From Neodiprion pinetum (Eukaryota > Arthropoda > Insecta > Hymenoptera > Diprionidae), in contig NC_060233.1 in the NCBI RefSeq assembly GCF_021155775.2, positions 25,647,456 through 25,711,455 of the forward strand: 64,000 bases of DNA. Reading direction: 5' to 3'. The position numbers and the translations under genes were made by a program. Every line of letters starts with the position of its first letter. Within the stretch, counting starts at the first letter, position 1. Of the stretch, positions 1 through 10,660 are shown piece after piece. Under the pieces are notes generated by a model. It ran no database searches, was not told the origin of the DNA, and was given only the letters and a program-made list of their open reading frames with translations.

Positions 1-122
1 GACATTAAAATACATTAACTAAGAACTCAATATCAAAATTCGCAAGATCCTAACATCACGGAGATCTATAATATATATTATATATATATCAATATACCTT
101 CATTACCATACACCTATGATAT

Positions 123-1224
123 TGTTACGTGCCAGCCGGTATCCACGGCGGCACCCTCTCTGTGCCCTACCTTATCAGCGTGCAGTTACCATAAGAGAGC
201 CTTACGTGCTCCTACCAATAGTCGTAGATCAATACCAACACACATAGTTACCATCGTAACGTCCAAATTCTTTTATCGATAGTTCTCATACGACAGATTA
301 ATCGTTATTTCATCAGTCAAATTCATAACATGTATGGTATATATATTTTTTCCCATTTAACCGTTATACCTTTCAACATTAGCTTGCACGTAAAATTTTT
401 GATTTACGATCTCAACCGCAATAACCCAAAGTAACAAACACCTGCAATAGTTAAGATAATCGAGTAGACTAAACACCGGAAACGTGGGAAGAGAAATCAT
501 GGATAGCTACAGAGAAAGAAACCCTTATTCTCAGAATTCAGGATAGCGCCTTCATTTTAATGACGATAAGACCAATTAGCGCTTCGCCGCTTGCTTCCCT
601 AAACCAACCACCTCGCGCTAATCCACCACCGAGATCTCATTCGCTAACCAGAAACCTTACCCCAACTTTTTCTTCATCCTTAACCAATCATCCGAGACCC
701 GCGAGAAACCGCGACGCCGTTTGAACTCATCCTACTTTCCCTCTAATTCAACCCTTCCAGAGAACAGAATAGAAGAGAAGAACTTCAGACATCATAGAGT
801 ACACAAGAAAAGATTTAGACATCATAGAGAGCAGATCAGAACTTTACCGAAATCCTAGAATCAAATCATATTATAATTAATTCAGAATCTCCGAGACTTA
901 TTAACAGTTTGTGACTGCGATAGTGACTAACATCAGTTTGTACCACATCTGTAAACCTACCATTGAGAATTAGAAGAAGATTGTTAATAAATGTGTAGTT
1001 AACCCAAGTGTTGTTATAAATAATTATTTCAATCACGCGTAGTGATGGTTGGCACGAGCCTTACCTAACGAACTCTCAGAATTGTAGGCGAGTTGAACGA
1101 AGATCTGAGGAGCTGATCAGCGGATTCCCAACATTTACATATACCAACTACGTAAGTCAGGAGAATAATTTAAATCACGCAGCGAATCAGAATCGACTCG
1201 AAACGTTCCTCTCAGAACGTAACA
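123..1224. mobile_element. Probable solo LTR of an LTR retrotransposon
   Basis: The unit begins TGTTACG and ends CGTAACA, the short inverted TG...CA ends expected of an LTR. It is flanked on both sides by ATAT (119-122 and 1225-1228), which fits a 4-bp target duplication. A diverged copy of its first 200 bases occurs at 16669-16880, so it is a dispersed repeat. No gag, pol or primer-binding site follows, and no second LTR is seen within the window, so a solo LTR left by LTR-LTR recombination is the simplest reading. The length (about 1.1 kb) is long for an insect LTR but not unusual for Ty3/gypsy or BEL. The clade is not determinable from an LTR alone. Strand is not assigned. Confidence 0.5.
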
Positions 1225-1822
1225 ATATCCAACTACAAATATCCAGAAATTGTGATTGCAAACACGGAGTATTAGAGCCGTGTTATAGGCAACCTATATC
1301 GCACCATATAACCTTAGGAATAAGACTGGAACTGTGACCGTCAAAAGCAGTCGACGCCAAGAGTGTTATCTAACTAACAGTATCAAATTTATAAGCATTA
1401 TATTATAAAGATAATACGTACTATACTCAAATATAGAAATCACAACCGTAAAGCTTCCGAACTCGCAACTGGATTGCCTAATGGTGCCGCCCCATGTATA
1501 AGGGTCGAATCAGCCCCCTCCGACGCCTAACGAATGCCGTCTTCAGTATGTTTACGATTATGCTTGTTGTATACGTAGGTGTATACAACAAGTTTCGTGT
1601 TCCGTTCCGTCTATTTGCATCTCCCTAAACTCTCATGTACTCAGATTCCGGAACGGTGTGCCAGAGTATCAATTTTTATTCTATGAAATAATTAATCATA
1701 GTTGGAAAATTTAATCTTACATAAGAGCTAATTAGATAAATCTAGCTTTATCGAAACAGGCAACCGAAGCCGTATAGCACAAATATGAATCTAGGCCGTT
1801 CAATCATTCCATGAAATGTTGG
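1225..1822. other. Intergenic stretch without recognised gene
   Basis: No coding signal is seen. The only structure is a perfect 12-bp inverted repeat, CTTGTTGTATAC / GTATACAACAAG, at 1563-1574 and 1581-1592 around a 6-base spacer. Confidence 0.5.
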
Positions 1823-1824
1823 TA

Positions 1825-2573
1825 CACTTGGGGACGATGAATCTGAGAGGGCTAATTTTTCACACTAGACAGTTATGTTGGAAACACAGAGAAATTTACA
1901 GAGCCATGGTCGGCCGAGCGCAAAACAAACTCAATCTCAATAAACATAATATAACCCATGGCTGTCGAATCCAACCTTAGGATATGTGTCAATCAGTGAA
2001 TCACGCTGAACTCTAAAGTTCAGTGGTGTCAATCTAGCAAGTCATCATCCCTGCGGTATTTTAAGGTTAAATTCGACGGTCATGCGTACGGTCTTATAGA
2101 CAGGTCTGGGCACTCCGGTTGTAAAACCATGCTCGAAAATGAAGCCGATGTTGTGAATTTTCGCCGCTAGCGCTAGTGAGGGAGAGGCCTACTTAGGCCG
2201 TGTTCGAAAATTGACTGACAGTGCTGTCAGCAATCTTTCATCTCTTTTGCGCTTCCAAGTTCATGAATAGCTCTGACTCTGTCGTAGGCAATTTAGTACG
2301 CATACACCGGCCTCGGAGATTGCAGCGCTCCGGTCTTTGGTGCACAAATTGAGAAACACAGGCTTCAAGACGGTCACGCTGCGTTATATAGGAAGGGGCT
2401 TGGAGTGCCCAGAACTGTCCATAAGACCGTGGTCATAGGTTATACTATGTTTACTGAGATTGAGTTTGTTTCGCGCTCGACCGGCTTTGGCGCTGTAGGT
2501 TTCTTTGTGATGCCAACATAATTAACTGTCTAGTGTAAAAAATTAGCTGTCTGAGATTCATTGTCCCTAAGTG
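1825..2573. mobile_element. TA-flanked foldback MITE, copy 1 (interrupted)
   Basis: The ends are CACTTGGGGAC and its complement, flanked by TA (1823-1824, 2574-2575). The arms are about 150-160 bp and read as inverted copies of each other (for example the pair AACTCAATCTCAATAAACAT / TTACTGAGATTGAGTTTGTT). This is the most diverged of four copies in the window; the others are at 40187, 47219 and 59939 and are 351-354 bp long. The extra length comes from a second element inserted in the right arm at 2088-2430. No coding capacity is seen. The TA target and short length suggest a non-autonomous Tc1/mariner-like element, which is an inference. Confidence 0.8.
2088..2430. mobile_element. Nested non-autonomous DNA element with 10-bp target duplication
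   Basis: It carries imperfect terminal inverted repeats of about 29 bp beginning ACGGTCTTAT, and sits inside the right arm of the 1825-2573 MITE. It is bordered by GGTCATGCGT (2078-2087) and GGTCATAGGT (2431-2440). The undisturbed copies of the host MITE read GGTCATGGGT once at this point, so the empty site is visible within the window. A 9-10 bp duplication is typical of the MULE superfamily; this assignment is an inference because there is no transposase. Confidence 0.75.
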
Positions 2574-2575
2574 TA

Positions 2576-3255
2576 CATGGGACGACGGGGTCTTTCAAGG
2601 CTTAGAACGGTCTCGGAAATCCACTAAATTTCGTCTGCGTTCCGTTCCGTCGTTGCGAATTCCGGCGATCCGGCTTTACATGCGACGGGACGATGACATA
2701 AACTAAAAAACCACTCTTAAAACGCTGTACCGTAGTCAATACATGCGCTTTACGAAACATTACAGATCCCCGTTGCAGAACCATACAACCATTCCAGTGG
2801 TGACCAATTAAACTGTATTTCCTGGCCTCGAGTTTACACAACAAATGACGTGTTTTCAGCAATTTCCCGAATTTCATGTCGTGTATTATGTATAATCTGA
2901 GGGTTGGCTTGGCTCCATCCAAAGGGTCAGACTGAGTCTTTGTGAAGGAAAGATATATTTGAAAGATAATTATAATAAATAAGGTAGGATAAGAAAATGA
3001 ATTGAAACTGGAAGAATAATTGTGGTGTTATAACGTGAGTAGCTCTGTATTGGAAGGATCTGAAAAGTAGAGAAACGTTGTTAATTCCAAAGCTCTTTGG
3101 CTGATCCGTTGTTTATTGAGGAGGTTTGTCCAGATTTGTAGGCAGAAGTTGGGTATTTTCAAAGGTGAGTAGACCACGTATCCAGAATTAAAAGAAGGTA
3201 TGCATAAAACGTGTTTAATGATTGAAAAAGAACGAGTCATTTAGAGAAAATAATG
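2576..3255. other. Intergenic stretch without recognised gene
   Basis: Short open frames exist on the minus strand at 2602-2922 (106 codons) and 3028-3240 (70 codons). Neither shows a recognisable domain, splice context or conserved motif, so I do not annotate them as genes. Confidence 0.4.
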
Positions 3256-3264
3256 CGAACTAGG

Positions 3265-4149
3265 ACCTCCGTGAAGTTGGCCCCCCGAAGTTGTTATTTT
3301 TAAATCTAATTAATGCAATTCGTTTGAGAATCGTTTGAGAGGGTTTGAGAGTAAAGAAAAATCGTTTGAGAGTTAGTAGTTTTTCCGGAAAATTGATTTT
3401 AATTTGGGGTGTGAAGTTGGCCCCCATATTTTCTATCTCCTCAAAAAATGGACTTAGACGTTTAATTTTTTTTTTAATCGTTTGAGAATCGTTTGAGAGG
3501 ATTTAAGAGTAGAAAAAAACTGTTGAAGAGTTAATATTTTAATTGATATTAAATAATTATTCAATGTGCGAAAACGTCGGATAAATTTATTATACGACTT
3601 TATTCCAAAAGTTCTTTCGCTCTTTGAACATTATTGCTCTCGTTGGAATGTTGCTCAATTTTTTGAAGGATTAATTGATTTTGTTACTGGAGAACACACG
3701 ATGAAACAGAAACGCCAGTTTCTTCGGCGCAGAACACTCACGACCAGCCTCCAGCTGATTTTAGATACACTACGCATGTACACCGCGCATATCCATTGCG
3801 CAGGCCGGAAGTGCTCGGAAACTAGGGGAAATCATGGGGAAATCAATCACTCAATAATTATGGAATATCAATTAAAATATTAACTCTCTAACAGTTTTTT
3901 TCTAGTCTCAAATCCTCTCAAACGATTCTCAAAAGATTAAAAAAAAAATTAAACGTCTAAGTCCATTTTTTGAGGAGAGAGAAAATATGGGGGCCAACTT
4001 CACACCCAAAATTAAAATCAATTTTCCGGAAAAACTATTAACTCTCAAACGATTTTTCTTTACTCTCAAACCCTCTCAAACGATTCTCAAACGAATTGCA
4101 TTAATTAGATTTAAAAATAATAACTTCGGGGGGCCAACTTCACGGAGGT
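3265..4149. mobile_element. Long-arm foldback element with 9-bp target duplication
   Basis: The two ends are ACCTCCGTGAAGTTGGCCCC and its complement, and the arms stay complementary for roughly 290-300 bp (3265-3560 and 3860-4149). It is flanked by a perfect direct repeat CGAACTAGG (3256-3264 and 4150-4158). Each arm holds several copies of the phrase CGTTTGAGA, so the arms themselves contain subrepeats. The central 300 bp is not repeated and has an open frame of 105 codons (3566-3883, plus strand) that I do not recognise. A 9-bp duplication fits MULE or Foldback-type elements. Confidence 0.85.
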
Positions 4150-4275
4150 CGAACTAGGCGCTGCTGGCAATATTGCACGAACTAGGTGCAATCAAGTACA
4201 GTGCATGAATTAAATGCTCTCAAGAAAGTTGCACGAACTAGGTGCCTTGAAATAGTGTGCACGAATTAAGGTGCC
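4150..4275. repeat. 28-bp tandem repeat (minisatellite), about five units
   Basis: The core GCACGAACTAGGTGC recurs at exactly 28-bp steps: the CGAACTAGG or CGAATTAAG block starts at 4150, 4178, 4206, 4234 and 4262. The first unit is split by the foldback element at 3265-4149, whose target duplication is that unit's CGAACTAGG. Confidence 0.7.
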
Positions 4276-5381
4276 GCTGACCAGGCATGTCCTATATATA
4301 TTTCGTGACGTCAGAAGCGGGGAAATCGCCCGCACAAATCCTGATAAAACGGGGGTATGAATCTGACTGGGAAAATTTTTAAAAGATAGCTTGAATAAAA
4401 TTGTACGTCTGTATCTCAGTCACTACTATCGCAGATCACTGATAACGTCTAATAAAAATGATGATGAACTCAATAAAATCACGTCGCGTCAAACATGGCC
4501 GATCGGGCTAGCGACTTGTTGAATATTCACCGCTTGTACGATATCAGAATTTATTTCACTTTTGCCAGGGAGATACCGACGTACAAAAACACACACGTAA
4601 TCCGGGAAAACCTATAGCACTAGTCAGTTTTCTGTAAATATGGCACGATTTGTGCGGGCGATTTTCAGGTGACAAGAGCCCGTTCTGATGCACGAGAAGT
4701 CTGTAATTTAGTTCAACGTTGAACCTCCAGAAGCGCTGTAGTCGACCGAAGCGGTACCAGATGGTAAAGCGACATGGTAATACGCACACGTCCTTTGTTT
4801 CTGCTAAAGCAACAATCTGCAGTGCCGACGAGAGCATAGGCTTTTAGGTGGATACGAAAAAATGTACAACTCACTCAGAATAACCGCTAGATTTTGAAAT
4901 TCTTGCATATCATAAGGCATCGTTTGGAAATTGTGACATCAGGTTACAATCGCGGTAACTATTCGTAATTGCACGTAGCCCGACTGTATGTGAACGGGGC
5001 ATTCCATGCGAAACCGACCAACCCGTGACCCCGACCAATTTCGATTCTATTGAAAATTTTACACTTTCTTGTACCTGCCAAAAGCAGTCTTTCTGAAATG
5101 TTTTAGATGTTTGTCTCAACCCATCCAAACACCTTAAATTTATCAAAATTTCGCACAATTTTTTTTTTAAATGCTCATGGCTTTTCCAAAACCCGATATT
5201 AAAATAACATACTGTTTCTTTTCTCGTTTTGAGTCGTAGTTCCGCAAAAAAATTATTCTTTTTCATTTTATTGAACGGTTTTGGGGCATTCTACATCGAG
5301 TACGCACCACTTAAATCTGCCTTTTTTGATCGATTCGATAGAAAATCATTAACAAAAACGAAAATACCTATCCCTTAATTC
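4276..5381. other. Stretch without recognised gene
   Basis: Minus-strand open frames at 4556-4837 and 4910-5266 carry no recognisable domain. Nothing else is supported. Confidence 0.4.
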
Positions 5382-5903
5382 CTGTTCGTCGAAAAGGCAG
5401 TACGCGACCCAGTACTAACTTCATGTGGTCATAAGTTTTGTGCCCAATGCATTAATATGTGGCTGCGGAAAAAAGGTACGTGCTGTCCTGTGGATAGTCA
5501 ACCGTTACAGCCGGAGAGTGATTCATTCCCAGATCTCTTCACACGACGAGAAATATCCCAACAACGAGCACATTGTCCCTACCAAAAATTTGGATGTGCC
5601 ATCGAATTATCGCCCATTGACATAGACAGTCATATGAATAAATGTGACTTTAGAAGACAAGTTGGTGAACATGTTCCATGCCCATTTAAATCCATTGGAT
5701 GCTCTGCTGATATTATTATTTCGGAAGAAGAACTGAAAACGCATTTGGAACATTCAACAAGTTCACATCTCACTTTAGTGGCGAAGGTCATTCCAAAATT
5801 AACCTCCTTGGAACAAACTGGTTCAAATACCAGAGCCATGGAATACAAATGGTGGGACCCACCCCCAAAAAAAAATTTGCTCTCAACCCAAGATGGCGAA
5901 TAA
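5382..5903 (+). pseudogene. TRAF6-like RING/TRAF-type zinc-finger fragment
   Basis: In the frame of codon 5400 the sequence reads VRDPVLTSCGHKFCAQC and then CCPVD, which is the second half of a C3HC4 RING finger. Two TRAF-type zinc fingers follow (HCPYQKFGC...H..KC and PCPFKSIGC...H). This order matches TRAF6, the E3 ligase adaptor of Toll/IL-1 and JNK signalling. The first RING cysteines (CPxC), the coiled coil and the MATH domain are absent. The frame has a stop (TAA 5376-5378) just upstream and ends at TAA 5901-5903. AG at 5399-5400 could be a splice acceptor, so it might be one exon of a working gene. I see no donor or further exons, so a truncated duplicate or pseudogene is more likely. 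The first ATG of the open part (5457) lies inside the RING and is not a real start. Confidence 0.72.
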
Positions 5904-5968
5904 TTGACATAGAATGCCCCATATACGCTCCGGATATCCTCATCTAATAGTAGCATCGATGTCCGCAA

Positions 5969-7479
5969 AATTGTCGTACTTACAGATTATTGACCGAAAG
6001 ATTAGATGCGGCAGTAAAATAAATACCGAAATTGCAGGAAACACGCATGTATAGGCGTGAGGGTTTAGGGTTGAGATAAAAAATTGTGCTCTTGAACAGA
6101 CCATTATTTATTTATTTAGAGCAAATTTGGGAGAGGGGGGGGACGGTTGACAATCGTCCGAGCCTGTTTTTAAGATTACCCTAATATATACGCGAAATTG
6201 TTTCTGAGCCGGATGTGTTTAACAATAGTAGAAATACATCCCGCAAAAAATCTATGTCACTGTACATACATACAATTACCGTATACAATGGTTCAAGATT
6301 CGTGGCAAATATTTTATAGGGCCGATCCTTGTTAAAACTCTGATGAAGATTTGCTTGCCAATTTTTTCTGTTTTTAATTCTCAACAAATAAGGATTTCAT
6401 ACTAAAATTTGCTTCGTTTCATTTGTCAATTACGCCTAGTTCTGAATGATGCTACCAATTTTTTTTTTTTACATTAGACGAATTACCTGAAAGTTACTCA
6501 TTTGGTAGAAATCGTTATAAAACTACATACCGTGACTTCTCGTCGATGGTATACGCTACGGATACGCTAGTGAGTTTTGGGTTGGTTTCCGCATCGTATA
6601 CGACCTACGAAAAGTCAGGGTATGTGTTACTGCTGTACATCAAAGTCCGGCACGGTCAATCATGCGCCCAACTGAAAATTGCTACGAAAGACCATAAAAA
6701 ATCATTCGAAGACGTTACAATTTTCTACGGATTCACTGCAATCCTATAAGATTTCACAGAAATTTGGAACTCTCAAAGGAATCAACTTCTTCGGATTCCA
6801 AGTACTATCCCTCCTTTTTTGAAATTCAATACCACTCGTTTATATTATAATCCTCCCTCTAGTTTATTGAATGTGAAACAATAACAGTTTTCCATGAATT
6901 TCTATCAAATGAGGAACTTTCATGAAGCAATTTTTCTAATGACGAAATAACTTATGTAACATCTATGATGTCTGGCGAAATTGCCAAACAATACACAAAT
7001 AAAACATTTATCAATAAGTAAAATTGATTCCCTCAACCATCGCACGAGAGATTTTGTCATGAATATAGGACTTTTTACGTGTGTATCAATAAGTGCTATG
7101 AATGAAAAATTCCTAATATTTTAAACATTTTTACCTGCATTTCTTCTCTGCCAGATATTTATTTTCCATCAGATTGACGCGGACGGGTAAAGTCTAATAT
7201 AAAAAAAACATTCGCGTTTTATTGTATCGGTATAGGGAATACGTGTTACGAGTGCTGACTTCAACCCTGATTTTCTAGTAAATGCATGAAACAATTGTGT
7301 TAAAAATTTGTAAAGATATTAATCGTTATCCAAATTAAAAGTTTAAAAAAAATCTAGCTCGATTACACACCATAGAGCTTACTGTAGTAATACCCTAATT
7401 TTATTTCGCAGTAAACAGATAATTCGGGCATGAATCCAAACTAATTCAAATCAGCTTGACTTAATTTTCCAGAATTCAT
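5969..7479. other. Stretch without recognised gene
   Basis: AT-rich sequence. The frames at 6181-6387 (minus) and 6546-6749 (plus) have no recognisable motif. Confidence 0.4.
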
Positions 7480-7610
7480 TTATTTTTCAGTTAATTCTCA
7501 TTATTTCAGTTAGAACTTTTAGTAGTTCAGTTAATGCTTATTAATTCAGTTATTTCGTATTAATTCAATTAATTCTCATTAATTCAGGTGCATTATAATG
7601 AATTCACAAA
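7480..7610. repeat. Degenerate AT-rich tandem repeat
   Basis: Variants of TTAATTCAGTTAATTCTCA recur about six times with indels. It lies just 3' of the minus-strand gene at 7780-10234. Confidence 0.5.
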
Positions 7611-7759
7611 CCTATCGGCACGACAATTCACCGAGTTATTTCCCCCTCGGGCTGCACGGTAGGGTTTTCTTCAACGTGATTCGTAAATAGGAGGATTATG
7701 GGAAGTTGTGGGATGAATAGTACTGACCAGATCAAGAAGAGTATTTTACAAAATTATAT

Positions 7760-7765
7760 TTTATT
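7760..7765 (-). promoter_or_regulatory. Polyadenylation signal AATAAA
   Basis: AATAAA on the minus strand lies 15-20 nt beyond the TAA stop at 7782-7780 of the four-exon model. This supports 7780 as the genuine 3' end of the coding region. Confidence 0.5.
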
Positions 7766-7779
7766 TGAAAAAATAAAAT

Positions 7780-10234
7780 TTAATAAAAATTGAACGTTCG
7801 CTGGTTGCGCCCCCCACTCCCGGCCCTGCGGTTTCCCCTACCACCTCCTCGACAGCGGCGGTGCCGGTTTCGGCGGCTGCCTTCCCCTCGAGGAACGGGA
7901 CCGCCGGTGGTCATAGCGGCTGCCACCGCCACCCGGACAGCCTCCGTGATCCGTTCCTATCAACAACCATATAATTGTGATCCAATGTCACGAGCATATT
8001 TGACCGATGAGCAGCTATTCTATATGAAATTATAAAATACGAAAACAGTGAAAAGTAAAACTGTTTCGCCACGGCAATGACAGTATACAGCGGTTCACAC
8101 GCGGCGAGGGTATAACATCCCAACTCCTTGGGCAATAAAAATGTGTCAGAAAAATATGGTATGCTTCGCGAAGATATCTACTGACGGTCATCGTTACATT
8201 ATACTGGCTACTGCCTAGTTTTTGAAAATTACACAATTAAACGACTTTTTAATTCTTAGACAGACTCTTTCAATAACTGCAAAAAAAAAAAATTGGGAAC
8301 AATCAAATATGTAGTTGGGGACGTACCTCTAGCGTCGGGCTAGCCGCGCGAGCGGGCCTCGCCGCCGAAGAGGCAGCAGGAGAGGGCGGCGGAACAGCAT
8401 CATCGGGGACTGGAGTGGCGGCGGTGGCGGCTGAACAGCGGCCGCCATCGACAGCCCCTGTCGCTCGCCGTAGAGTTCCGGAATCTAGGCAAAGAAAATG
8501 CATAAGCACACGCGTAATTGTGTACGAAAACACAAGATTACTTACCGGCGTTAGGGGCTGTTGAGGCTCCTGCCGCCATCCATACCACTGGGGCGGCGCG
8601 TTGCCCCAATGGTATCCCGGACGTGGGGGATTCGGGTTGACCCCCCACGCCACCCCCGGCTGCTGTAGCGGGACCGGGGGCCTCAGCCGCACACTTACAC
8701 CTCCGGGACATCGCGATGGCCACTAAGCTAAAAATAATCGATGCATCGGTTAATCGAGTCGAAAAAAATTATGGAATAAGACTCGATTGAATCGGTAATA
8801 ATTTATCGATTAATCGATCATTTGATATTTTATTGAAATTGTGCATTCGAATCCCTAATTTAGTGCGGTTTATAAATATTCTCGAGCTGCTGAAGCTGAA
8901 TAGAGGGTGGCTCAAAAAAACAAAAAAAAAAAAAAAACAGAAAAATTAACGACCCATTTCAAAAACTGAATAAACTAAGATCGCGTTTCTCTATCCGCAA
9001 GATCTTTTTGAAGCGAAGCTTTCCAAATCAAAGCTCTTACGCACGTTTGTAAGGGGGATCTAACTCACGAAAAGTGAAACGTCAGAAAGGGAAGTTGCAA
9101 CGCGTATTGTTGCTGTGAGTAAAGCGAACCAGAGTACTAGAGAAGGTAACTGCGAAAGTTTCAGTGTAATCGGGTTATAAATATTATAACTATGAACGAT
9201 TTTATAAAAAAACGCTCGGTGCGCGAGCGGCTTGTACAGTGTTCGTGCGCTGCGGTAACGAAATATTACGCGTTATTCGCAAATTTTGCTATCACGGCGA
9301 TGGTACATTGCAAAGTTTATTGTCATTTAATTATTTACAATGTTTATGTGTATCGTTGATCGTACTCACGTACCATTCGTCTCGCCGTTAATTATTTTCA
9401 GACATGTGTGAAAATCAACATTTGTCATATGTTAATAAATATTTAACAACAGAGAGCGTAGAATAGGTATGCGAAAAAAATGATTAACGAGTACAAAATT
9501 TTTGATTTCGATAATTTCGCGTGGATTTCGATGTAAAAAATGTTGAATTTCACAATGAAAACAGTGGGACGTATTTTTATAATAAAAAACATAGTTAACA
9601 ATTCCCTGAGTTTCCGAAAAAAAAATCCATGACAGTTCCATGACTATTCCAGAATTTCCGAATTCCCAGGCTTTTACAGGTTTTCCAGAATTCCCTGACC
9701 AGTAGCGACCCTGTTATTTATAGCTCAAATGATATACATACATTACATAAATAAAAAACCTAAAAAGATGTAGGATCAACATTTTTCACGTATTATGTGA
9801 GGATTAACATAATTTTGATTATTACGGAATTTGGCTTTTTGCGAGTGGTATTGGGCCGGAGCTGCCATGCATAAACATAGGCCCATTTCCCACCGCCCGT
9901 TACTCGCGGGCCCAGACCTACTACCTTAAAATATTTTGTACGCTATTGATGTTTTTCGATAACACCAATAATTCGAAAGAATGCATTTTCTGCGTGCAAA
10001 AAAGTATTTACGCGCCAAATATTATGATTGGTGACAAATTACTTACGGTTCATCGTTGCCGGTGGTTCGTGAACGACTGACTCTCTTCTGAGTCTTTTGT
10101 CGACGCTTGCGCTTCACACACGCCACTGTCCCCACTATCCGCGCGGCCGTCACTTCTGCGTTTCCTCGCGTACCGTCTACATCCACAACTGTATAATGTA
10201 TATATACGTATAAATACTCACCAGAGATAATCAT
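7780..10234 (-). CDS. Predicted four-exon gene of unknown function
   Basis: Joined on the minus strand from 10234..10047, 8727..8546, 8484..8327 and 7956..7780: 705 nt, 234 residues. The introns are GTAAGT...TTTTTAG (1319 bp), GTAAGT...TTTGCCTAG (61 bp) and GTACGT...TTGATAG (370 bp). Each junction preserves one open frame, although the phases differ (2, 1, 0). ATG 10234 is the first in-frame Met after a TGA; a shorter product could start at ATG 8711. Residues 41-51 are a basic, nuclear-signal-like patch (KRKRRQKTQKR). Residues 64-176 are rich in Ala, Gly, Pro and Ser. Residues 175-190 could form an amphipathic helix (LEERITEAVRVAVAAA). Residues 204-229 are Arg/Gly-rich with RGG-like motifs, as in RNA-binding proteins. 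The exons are much GC-richer than the surroundings. No known domain or signal peptide is seen. The exon bodies are also open in a second frame, so the frame choice rests on the splice junctions. It could be a host gene, a transposon accessory ORF, or a non-coding transcript. Confidence 0.45.
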
Positions 10235-10449
10235 GTATGTACCTCATAAAAAACCTCTGAAGAAGAATGAGAAATACTCTTTATTTTCGAAATACGAAAT
10301 GTTCGAGCACAGTCGTCTGACGACACAAAGATTTTTTTTTCTCGCGCACAGCCGCTATCCGTAGACTGAGCGAATAATCGAATACAATGTAATGCACGGA
10401 CGGAAAATAAACATGTCCATTCAAGTTTGCGACAAGGAGAAGCGGTGTT
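10235..10449. other. Upstream region of the minus-strand gene
   Basis: On the minus strand, a pyrimidine tract ending TTCTTCTTCAG (about 10260-10270) could be an acceptor for a further 5' exon. An upstream ATG (ATGAGGTACATACATG) opens a short overlapping frame before the chosen start. Confidence 0.3.
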
Positions 10450-10480
10450 GGGGGGGGGGGGGGGGAGGGAGGGGGGGGGG
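10450..10480. repeat. Poly(G) tract
   Basis: A run of G interrupted only by two A residues, unusual in this AT-rich context. It creates spurious Gly- and Pro-rich frames on both strands. Confidence 0.9.
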
Positions 10481-10660
10481 CGACCGATGGCGTAACTTCG
10501 TAAAACGAGACCACAACGATTCGTACCCGTTTTGTTTCAATCGTATTTTTCGAACATATTTCCAAATATCTACAAATGGTGAATGGTGATATTTATGAGA
10601 TCATTTTGAAATTACTTCGTGCTGTGTAAAACTAATATTGCGCGATGTGATTTAATGTAT

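Noticed and set aside
2602..2922. 106-codon minus-strand open frame
   Set aside because: No domain, no splice or promoter support, and composition looks random.
4990..5920. Inverted GGGGCATTC motifs flanking the TRAF6-like fragment as transposon ends
   Set aside because: The match is only about 10 bases, and a third copy lies near 4997; no target duplication.
10189..10221. 33-bp intron GTGAGT...TACAG within exon 1 of the minus-strand gene
   Set aside because: Too short for a spliceosomal intron; length is a multiple of three and the frame reads through.
10281..10589. Gly-rich and Pro-rich open frames on opposite strands
   Set aside because: They are translations of the poly(G) tract at 10450-10480.
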